A DNA stretch of 64,000 bases from Raffaelea ambrosiae. Lineage: Eukaryota > Ascomycota > Sordariomycetes > Ophiostomatales > Ophiostomataceae. The stretch lies in assembly GCA_002778195.1 (NCBI GenBank), contig PCDI01000008.1, positions 328,359-392,358 on the forward strand. The letters run 5' to 3'. Shown in pieces: positions 55,501 to 64,000 of the stretch. Position numbers and translations under genes: made by a program. Position 1 is the stretch's first letter. Each line of letters starts with the position of its first letter. The notes below the pieces were generated by a model. The model did not search any database. It was given only the letters and a program-made list of their open reading frames with translations, and was not told the DNA's origin.

Positions 55501-58500
55501 GTCAGACGCAGCCAGAAAAGGGCGTGTGCGAGAGCCAGCAAGATACTTTTTGCAAAAAAGGGACGCAGCCGGGGCGGGAAAGCCACACGACAGCACCTGA
55601 CATGGTTGATGAGTAATAACAGGACCAGAGGTCCGGAAAACAGCCTGAAAGGCCGTCTCCTTCTCAAGTTACAGTGCACAAGACCACCGAGTTCAGGGGG
55701 GGCGATGTTTCCCAGTCTCGGGATTCTACGCTGTCACTAACTATTGCCATGTCACTAGAATGTGCAATTGCATCCTCCTCGTATATTTTGTCTTTAGGGG
55801 GTGCATGCTGCCACCCGGCACTTGGAATAAACGACAATGGCACAAAATGGCCTGTCTGTCCAACCCGACGTGCCGTTTGTGCCGCCCGGGTCGTGTTCGT
55901 CGGTGTTTGTATGCGAAGGCCTCGCTTTCTCGTAGTAGTCAGGGAAGGGAAAGCAGTGGCCACCGCAGTGGCCACCGTTGTGGCCTGGTGTCAGTCTCGT
56001 CTGGTTCTCCAAAGGAAAAAGGGGGGGGCAGGCTCACGTTGATCCTGGTGACATTCCCAGGGTTCTTCCAAAGTCTGGTGTTCTTGCTCTGTCCGGTCGG
56101 CCGTTACGCTGGGTCGTCGGGCGATCAGAGAGGACGCCACAGGCCAATCCCCCACAAACTGACGCTGGAGGTTTCTCCCATTTCGCCCAAAGAGGCAAGG
56201 TTGCCCAAGCACTGCCTAGCGCACGGGTGCCGAAGAAACCGTGTCAAATGGACAGACGGGCGCAAAGCCAAGACAAACTGGATTCACGACCTCGCTGAGA
56301 CCGCAGATGGACTGTGCCAATTGTGAGTGTACGAGTACAGAAGTGAATAGGCAGCGAGATACAGACGGTCGCGACCAGGTTTTCCAGCATGGTTCTGATC
56401 CTACGTCGCCAATGGCAATGGGCAGATCACAAGACCAAAAGTTCGGCAATCTTGTCCTTGGAAATGCGCATCTGAGCAAGAGCAAAAAAAAAAAAAAAAG
56501 GCAGAGGGCCTGCATCGATTTGTCAACCAGACGCAACCAAGACGCAAGCGCCACGAGCACAACGTTTGACATCTGGGATTGCAGGTGGTGTGGAGGAACC
56601 CAAACAAGAGAAACACAGCAGAAGGAGGGCTGCCACCATCTCAGACACAGAGAACAAACATCATGCACGAAACAATTTTAGAACAAGCAGCAGGGAAGGG
56701 TGAGAACGGGACCCCAAAGAACAGGAAAAGAACAGAAAAGGAACAAAAAAAGAACAAAACAACGAACACAGGCAAGAGAAGACGCGCCCTGGCCGAGTGA
56801 GGTGGCCGGCGGCAGCGAACTGCCGGCCAGCCAGATCCAGGCCGTGTCTCACCTTTTTTTTCCCTTCCTGATTGTTTGTTTTGTTTGTTTGTTTTTTCCT
56901 GGCGCCTCTGTGTTCTTTCCATGCCCTATTGGGGTTTGTCTTTCGCCGACAGGACACACAATCTGCGACGAAGAGATATTCTTGGACAAAAACACTGCAT
57001 GGCCCGGACAGAAAATAGAAGGCTGCGTGCTGGCCGCGTGCTGGCCGCGTCTGGCTGCCTGTTTACTCGCCTGTTTGTCCGCCTGCCTCTCTTGTGTGTC
57101 TGACACGGGCGGCCTGCCTGCTGCCAACCCCAATTTAGCCCCAGTATGCGGCCAGAACACCAGAAATATCCCCGTAGTGTCGACCTGTGGTCGTGTCCCT
57201 CAGTGTTACTAAAAGTGGGCAAAAATAACTAAATTTGCCCACTCTGTGGCATCAGCCACAGTCCGCTAAATTGGGCCCCCCCCCCTTCCAGTCCACCACC
57301 AACCACACCCACCCTCATCAGAGGCCTATCAGTCTCTCCGTCTCCGTCCGGTGCCTCCGTCTCTTGCTCGCTGGCTCGCCCTCCGTTTTGCTGACGCTAC
57401 GTCCATCTCATTGGGTCCCCAGCCTTACTCCGCCTCTAGTAGCTCGTACACTGGACCACTCAGTGCTTTCTCTTTCTTCTTCCCAAGCGGACCCTCCCCC
57501 CCCCTCTTGGCCCCCCCCCTCTTCCCCCTTCCCTTCCCTGCCGGTCGACTCACTCACTTGCTGCCCACACGTTGCATATGCAGCCCAGAAAATGCCAGGC
57601 GGCCCATGAAGGAGGGGTGTGGGAAAGGAAAACTGGAAAAAAAAAAAAAAGGCCCAAGAGAAAATCAATGGCCTTATTGTTCTGGCAGTGGCTGTTTTCT
57701 CTACATTTCCTTCGCCCTCGTCTCGTACTACGTCCACTAAACTTGCGAACATCGAGTCCGCAAGCCAGGGCGATCGTCACTGAATAATGCTGGTGTGCTC
57801 TTGGTGTGCTCTTGGTGTGTTTCTTAGGTTTGTCGTTTTTCTTCCTTTTCTCGTTTTCTCTTCGCCTTCCCGGCTCTCCCATCCCAATACAACCACGCCC
57901 CTTCTTCTTGCCCGTTCGTTCCCTGCCACCCCATTCAGATCCCGTCTGCATCGCTCTTGTATGCAGGCCTGGCGCTCACATCCCGCCGTATTCATAGCCC
58001 TACGGACTCGATTTGCAGGACAAAGGGCCCTTTTCTTGCGGTGTAGGACGCCCTGTCATGCTTTGTTGTGCTCCACCAAAAAAAGAAAAAGATCTCCGTA
58101 TTTTTATGGCAACGTACAATGGCACATCACGATGCACCGTCGACGAGGCACACATCGCCGACCTGGAGAGGAAATGAAAAAAAAAAAAGATCGAGTCACT
58201 GATGAATTGGATACGACCAGGCGCCGGGCAACCGCGATGAAGAGATCAGAGTTTGTCATGCATGTCGCCTTCTTTCTGTTGCCTTCTTCCTTCTTTGCTG
58301 GCAAGTTGCGGTTGTGTTGTCTTGGTAGTGGTGGTGGTGGTGTTGGTGTTGATGCCTGCTGCCTGCTGCCTGCCCGTCCGAGATACGCAACTCGTATGCC
58401 GTCTGGCTCCAAGTTGCCTGCCAAAAAGATGTGTAATTGTGCCTGTATGCACCATTTGTACGGGTATCGCTGGGCTGGCCGCAGGCAACTGATTCCAAAG

Positions 58501-58982
58501 CTGTTTTGTCAGTGGCGCATACACCGGCACCAGCAGTAGTACGCACATAGCAGGTAGGCTGTGGAAGGCCACCAAAAGACACTGATCGGACAGCCTTCTT
58601 CTTTTCTTTTCTTTGCGGCCCTGCGGACGAAGCCTGCGGACACAAGCGGACTCTCGCAACGTGAATATCCCGACCCGTGCCAAATAAACATTCTACTATA
58701 GTATTCGCAGGGACTCAACTCAGGCCATGGCCAAAACGTGAGGGAAATGCAAGGCAACCCGAAAAAGAAGAAAAGTAAAGAAAAAGGAAAACGGGCCGTT
58801 TCGACAGAACGGTGGTGGTAAGGGTTTAGGCCTGTCCCAGCACTCGGGACCGCTGTGTTCCTCAACAACGGAGAGACTCTCTGGGAAACTGGTACGGTGG
58901 TAGTTGGACACCAGAACAGCAGGGGTGCGCACAGGAAAGAAAGAAAGAAGGGGGCGTGGGAAATGTGGAGGATGGGAGACCA

Positions 58983-58997
58983 GGGGGGGGGGGGGGG
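58983..58997. repeat. 15-nt G run
   Basis: Uninterrupted G homopolymer about 700 bp before the bZIP start codon. Confidence 0.9.
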
Positions 58998-59123
58998 TGC
59001 AGATATTCGGTCCCAACTGTACGTATTATGGCAAGTACATATACGCTCCCTGTAAGGCCCGCACGGCTGCATTCTCGCAAAATGTAAGTCTTTCGGTCCT
59101 GCCTTGTATCGAGGAAGCAAATG

Positions 59124-59682
59124 GCGTAGCTGCCTTTTCAAAATATTTAATACCCAGGCATCCTCCCCCACTGTGTTCAACCTCTTCACATATCTCCTTG
59201 CACCACATCTCCAAGAGCTCTCCGACTAGCTTCACAAGCAAGCTTCACACATTCTCTCTCGAACCAGACTCGAAGTATCCATTTCTACTTCTTGTGTGTG
59301 TTGTTTTCTGGCCTTGCTCGTCTGCATAAACATATATACCCCCCTCCAGAGCCCACCACCGTTTTCTTTTCTTGCTTTGTCCTTCTGGGCAAACACCTCA
59401 ACATCTCGTCAAGCCTGCTTCGCATCCACCTTTTTTGTTTTACAGGAACGTCTCTTCTCGCTCTCACTCCCCTCTCTCTCTCTCGCACATACACACACCC
59501 ATTTTCTGATCTAATACTTAAACTCCCCCTTCGCCCACTTCTTCTCAACTTTCCCGACCTCAACATCAACTTCTCCAACAGGCCAACCTTCTTCACATTC
59601 CCCCCTTACCTCTCCCACAACGTCTCTCTTCAACCATTATACCCAAGGCAGCTTCCCTCCTCAACGGGATCCCAGCTTCACC
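59124..59682 (+). promoter_or_regulatory. Core promoter and ATG-free, pyrimidine-rich leader of the bZIP gene
   Basis: A TATTTAATA box at 59144-59152 is followed by CT-rich DNA. A second TATA-like string (CATATATACC) lies at 59330-59339. From 59124 to the start codon at 59683 I find no ATG in any frame on the plus strand, although several would be expected by chance. CT and CACA tracts at 59466-59500 and repeated TCAACTTC-like segments are typical of fungal 5' UTRs. A TTTTACAG at 59438-59445 could be a leader-intron acceptor. Confidence 0.7.
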
Positions 59683-61313
59683 ATGTATAGCATGTCACAA
59701 CAACACCTTCAGTATGCCTACCCGGCACCAGTACCAACAGCCGTAGTCCCAACGGCGTCCGTGGTCTCCACGTCCACACGCCAGTATGCCAACCACAGCA
59801 ACAGCAGCGCCTTCAGCAGCTCGGCCAACCCAGACGAGGACTGGACTAAGATCTCAGACTTGGCTGAGCGCAGGCGGATACAGAACCGCATTGCCCAGCG
59901 CAACTACCGTACGCACAAACCCCGATGAGGAAGGAGCACAGCACGCAGACATTATGCGGGAGAAGAGAAGCGGGCTTAGGCCGTAGAGCAGGAAGCGCGA
60001 AAGCACACAAGAGAACGAAGAATACTAACCCTCTTTTTTCTTTCGCCCCCCCCCTACAGGCAAGAAGCTCAAGCGACGTCTGGAAGACCTCGAGAGACGC
60101 GCCGGCTCCTCGGACGGCACCTCGCCGTCCACCTCGCCCAGCGCGGCCAACAAGACCGTGACGGCCACCAAGAGCGGCAGCAGCAGCAAGAGCCAGAAGT
60201 CCAAGAAGCAGCAGCACACCCTCGCCTCGCTGTCCGCGGCCTCTGCTGCCCAGGCCGCCGCCCAGGCTGCCGCCCAAGCCGCCGCCCAGCAGCAGCAGCA
60301 CCAGCACCACCAGCGCCAGACCTCGCCCTACCACACCAACGGCCAGCAGCAGCAGCAGCAGCCGTCGCCTGTCTTCATCCCGCACCACAAGCAGGCCATC
60401 TCGCAGAGCCAGTTCACCCCTCCGCTGCACCCGGAGGACGACCTGCTCTTTGGCAGTGCCGCCGCCGCCGCCGCTGCCCAGGCGGCTGCCTACGACCACC
60501 GCGAGCGCTCGCACACGCCGCCCAGCATGTTTGCTGCGGCTGCCTACTCGGCCTACCCGCCGCCGCCCGAGGACATGCTCGTGGGCGCCTACGGCACCAC
60601 CAGCAGCACGGGCCTGCCCAGCATGACCTCGACCAGCGGTGCCGGCAGCTCTTCGTCTCATCACCAGCACCACCAACAGCACCAGCAGCAGCACCAGCAG
60701 CAGCACTACCGCGCGGACTACGAGTACAACGACTGGACCGCCGCCACCATGGCCGCCGCGTCGACCGTGCCGGTGACTCTGCCCCCCATGAACCACTACC
60801 ACCAGCCCCAGCAGCACCATCAGCACGGCGGTGACCTCGGCAAGCGGGAATCGTGCAGCAGCACAGGCACCGCGACCTCGGACGACACGGCCATGGCCGT
60901 GACCACCATGGGCCCCTACATGAGCGCCTACAGCTTCCTGTCGACGACTGGCATGGACACCTACGACTCCTCCAACCCTCATGTGAGTTTGCGGCGATAA
61001 AAATAACACACACACAAACACTACCACACCTATTTCCACGCGTCATTCTTCTTTTTTTGCTCTCTTTTGATTGCGATTTTTTCGTCCCCCTTCTCTTTGT
61101 CCTCTCGTTCTCTCGTTCTCTCGTCCTACATGTTTCCCTCTCTGTGTCTATCAACGCAACGACGAACAATATCCTGACATGGCTGGCTTCCTCGGACAGA
61201 CCCCTCCACTGTCGCACTCATACGACCACTCAACCAACTGCTCGGATGCGGGCTACGAATACCCGACTACGCCGCTGTCCATGCCGGCTTCGCCTGGCAT
61301 GATGGGCGCGTAA
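59683..61313 (+). CDS. bZIP transcription factor with Q/A/H-rich activation-type region, 420 aa
   Basis: Sequence-specific nuclear regulator. Exons 59683-59908, 60060-60982 and 61200-61313, all in frame; intron 1 splits the codon of an Arg in the basic region. The basic region EDWTKISDLAERRRIQNRIAQRNYRK is represented by AERRRIQNRIAQRNYR at about 61-76, with the bZIP signature N-R-x-A-Q-R-N complete. Leu 79, 83 and 86 follow, but no proper heptad zipper continues, as in other fungal factors with this ERRRIQNRIAQRNYR block. Then come a Ser/Lys linker, alternating poly-Ala and poly-Gln/His tracts (AAQAAAQAAAQAAAQQQQHQ), Ser/Thr/Gly segments and a C-terminal end TPPLSHSYDHSTNCSD and YEYPTTPLSMPASPGMMGA. 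The target genes cannot be told from sequence. It stands alone, with a gene-free region on each side. Confidence 0.92.
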
Positions 61314-64000
61314 TTGAGAAAACAAAAAAAAATACAACAAAAGAGAAGGGCACAAACAAGCACGACAAAAAACAAACCCCAGGGAACAAGCGTGTGTATC
61401 CGGTGGCGGCTGTACAATAGTTGGGACACAAGAACCGCCCTCGGCGACAGAAGGAACGCCTGGAGCAACATATATGCACGGCGTGGGAGTTTTTACGCCT
61501 TCCCTTTTTCTCCTCTCTCTTTTACTGTTTGTCTCTCTATCTTTTTTCCTACGGGATACATCTCATGGGCTGGACTCTCCTTTATTCTTCTCTTTTTTTT
61601 TTCCTTTTTTATATCAATTTCTTTTTTTTTTACGTTTTTTTTTCTTTTTTCAAATTTGCTCTTCCGCTTGGGGGGAACACTTGGGTTTTTTGTTGGTTTG
61701 CTTCCTTATCACTTTACGATTGCGGTTGGTTTTTCTTTGACGAATTTCATGGCAGCATATACTATTCTTGCGTGGGTTGTATGTGGATGGGACCCCAAAT
61801 TTTTTTTGTACTGGGCCAAAAAAAAGTCGAAGGCACATAGGGAAACGAAAGGGTTGTTTTATTTTTTTTGCGTCCACACTGTTGCGAGACATTTTTTGGG
61901 GGGGAGGAGCTTTGGCGCAAGAGAGAAAGAAAAGATTTCTTTGGTTGCTTATTTGTTTATCTCATATCTGCTTTTTTGCTGTTGATTTTCCTATTTCTGT
62001 CTTTATTTCATGAATCTCTCTTCGTCTTTAATATCTCTCCTTATTTTGTTCATGTGTGCGCGTTTCCTTTGGTTATGAAGTGACTTCTGGGCATTTACAA
62101 ACATATTGTTTCCGTTTTGAAATACGAAGAATACGATGTATACAAAGCAAGTTTGTATGTAGCGAGCGAGACAACAACAGCATCCCTCAGGAGAATTTGC
62201 TTTCTTTTTTTTTTTGGATCCTGCATGCTCCTTTGGGCTATTGCATTCGAAATTGAGGTTCCTTCCTCATGGATGATGCGGCCGTTACGACCCACGTGTA
62301 CGTGACAGTCTCGTGCGGAGATAATACGAGTATGTAGAGGACTATGCACACAGTAAGGACGACGACCTAGGAGACCGATTGAAACACACGAGCAGGCATG
62401 CGCAGGCATGCACCGTGGTGATGTGTGTGTGCATGCCCGTGTGCAACAATGCATCTGCTAGCCTTGCTGGGCACGGAGAACCATCTTCTTTGTTGTCGTT
62501 GCCGGCTCGCTCTTAGTTTCTTTCTGGGGGGGATCTCCGCCTTTGGTTGCACGTTTCAGGCCATGGTAGTGCCGGTATCAGCATCAGAGTAAGTATCCTT
62601 TTTTCCTCTTCTCTTCCCCTCAGCATGATCTGCAGAGTCCGGAAAGCTTGCCGAAAGGGCGCAGGGAGCGCGCGGCGAGGAATAGAGGGCACGATCCTTT
62701 GCGCCTTGCCCTGCGTTTTGTGTCAGACGGAGAAGCTCTCTTTCTGTTGATTTACGGCCGCTGTAAGTGGCCTGTTGACAAGCGTTGCATTACGAGTAGA
62801 CCCTGAGGGGGGAACGGACGTTTTCCCCCACTTGGGGCCACACCCGGGACAGGCGCAAACGGAGCGCAAAGGATTCGCATGTACTGGTTATGTATTTACG
62901 ACGAACAAGTACGGCCCCCAGTCATCTCTGTCTCTCTCTGTACGCTGGCCCCCGTGATGGGCTGTGTATGCTGGCGTCTTTGACGATCTGGGATGCCTGC
63001 AACAACGGCACAAGTGCTTAATGGGCACCCCTAGCACATCCTCCTGCAAAACGGCAAGAGGTGGAGGAGGATGGATGAATTCCCGTTCTCGGGCGTGTCT
63101 TACCGAATTGGGACATGTCTCTCAAAGACAATCTCTTGCCTTGTTCAGTTCGCGCGCGCGCGCGCGCGCGCGCTGTCTTGCTAGCAAGTTGCTGGTATGC
63201 CTCACCGGATGCCTGCAGCAGGCTCTCCCCCTTTTTTTTCAGCTGCGCCGCAACTGCACAGGGCTAGGACGTCGCCAAATTGTGGCAGAGCTCGGCAAAA
63301 CAGCTATTTTTTGCCCTGCACACCCTACTCGTAATATCGTACATGTACAAGAGCCTAGTGAGCTCGTCAATACTACGGGGGGGTGCAATAGGCAATGCTT
63401 GGTCTCGTTAATTTCACGTTTCGTTCCTTCCCTGGTGCGGCGCCTACTCCTACAACTTGCCATTGCAAAATGTCCACGAGTCAGAACCAAGACATTGTAA
63501 GGTATCGTACATCGGCCGCCTTTCCGATTTACGACCTGCCCACACCGAACGTTGGGCAGCCTATGGACATACGGCAGCTAGACGACGACCGAAATAACTG
63601 CATGGAGATGGAAGAAGCTTGAATGGGGAAACCGCGGCCAAGGGGTTCGAATCCAATCTCCTGGACTCCGTGGACTTCATGAACTCCGTGGACTGGGTCC
63701 TTCTTGGAAGCCGTTTTTATTTTTATTTTCAGTGGCGGTGAATTTTGGGGAGCATCTGTAATGGAAACATTTTATGCTGCTGCTACATACCCGGGGTCCG
63801 ATCTCTGACCGCACATGCTACACCAAGGACTGCCGTTTCTGCGGAGAGGGTCCTGCAAATCATGGTGTTACAAAGGGGGAGGGATGCACGGGAGGCGGTC
63901 AGGCAACGAATTCAAAGCGAGAGATTCTTGGCCCCCAACCAAATAAAAAGCATATTCTCTCCCTGCAAGATGCACAGGACAGGCCCTGGCATTGCTGTCA
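61314..64000. other. 3' flank of the bZIP gene and further gene-free DNA
   Basis: 61500-61900 is very T-rich (runs up to 10 T) and probably holds the 3' UTR and poly(A) region. From 62.1 kb on, no supportable ORF. Copies of TACTCGTA occur at 62325, 62791 and 63326 and a (CG)n run at 63151-63173. Confidence 0.5.
63151..63173. repeat. (CG)11 alternating tract
   Basis: Perfect CG alternation of 23 nt, a sequence type prone to Z-DNA. Confidence 0.95.

Larger units (their letters stand above)
33026..59123. other. About 26-kb region without a supportable gene
   Basis: I read all six frames and found no ORF with a recognisable domain, no plausible multi-exon chain with family motifs and no tRNA or rRNA. 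ORFs of 100-370 codons occur but overlap antisense partners, are rich in Arg/Ser/Pro/Cys and look like random open frames in mixed-GC DNA. The sequence is not AT-rich, so it is not a typical RIP-mutated transposon graveyard. It holds many G or C runs of 7-20 nt, A and T runs, 9-10 bp tandem arrays and dispersed motifs (TACTCGTA, TACTATGTA, ACACCGTA). It ends at the leader of the bZIP gene. Confidence 0.6.

Noticed and set aside
63634..63654. GGGGTTCGAATCCA string resembling a tRNA T-arm
   Set aside because: Only two or three stem pairs form around the loop and there is no matching acceptor stem, D-arm or anticodon arm upstream.

Overview
The window reads as nuclear DNA of a filamentous ascomycete, most likely a Sordariomycete (class-level inference only). 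Genes carry short GT-AG introns of about 50-150 bp, there are no operons, and the products include CFEM and GPI-anchored surface proteins, fungal CorA-type transporters, Noc1/Mak21, the Mak5 helicase and a polyQ/polyA bZIP factor. Splice models below were built by hand from the sequence and checked only for reading-frame continuity. LEFT HALF (1-33 kb), gene-rich: the 5' two thirds of a mitochondrial prolyl-tRNA synthetase (minus, cut by the window edge) shares a short divergent promoter with MAK21/NOC1 (plus). Then come a small five-part gene of unknown function (minus) whose first intron directly follows the ATG, a membrane-anchored hotdog thioesterase (plus), a CFEM GPI protein (minus), a CorA-like transporter (plus), a cysteine-knot-like GPI protein (minus), a single-pass receptor-like protein with three tandem six-cysteine modules (minus), a His-run membrane protein (minus), an unknown acidic protein (minus), a short-chain dehydrogenase pseudogene (minus), an alpha/beta-hydrolase (plus) and the DEAD-box helicase MAK5 (plus). 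MAK21 and MAK5 both serve 60S ribosome assembly, and three surface proteins lie between 9.3 and 21.2 kb. Directly 3' of MAK5 (about 32.1-33.0 kb) I find at least five decayed copies of the MAK5 acidic-linker coding segment in both orientations. RIGHT HALF (33-64 kb): about 26 kb without any gene I can support. It is not AT-rich, but is full of G/C homopolymers, 9-10 bp tandem arrays and dispersed short motifs (TACTCGTA is nearly confined to it). It ends in an approximately 560-nt ATG-free, pyrimidine-rich leader of a bZIP regulator at 59.7-61.3 kb, followed by 2.7 kb more without genes. A very long non-coding approach to a single regulator is the main architectural oddity, next to the MAK5 relic cluster.
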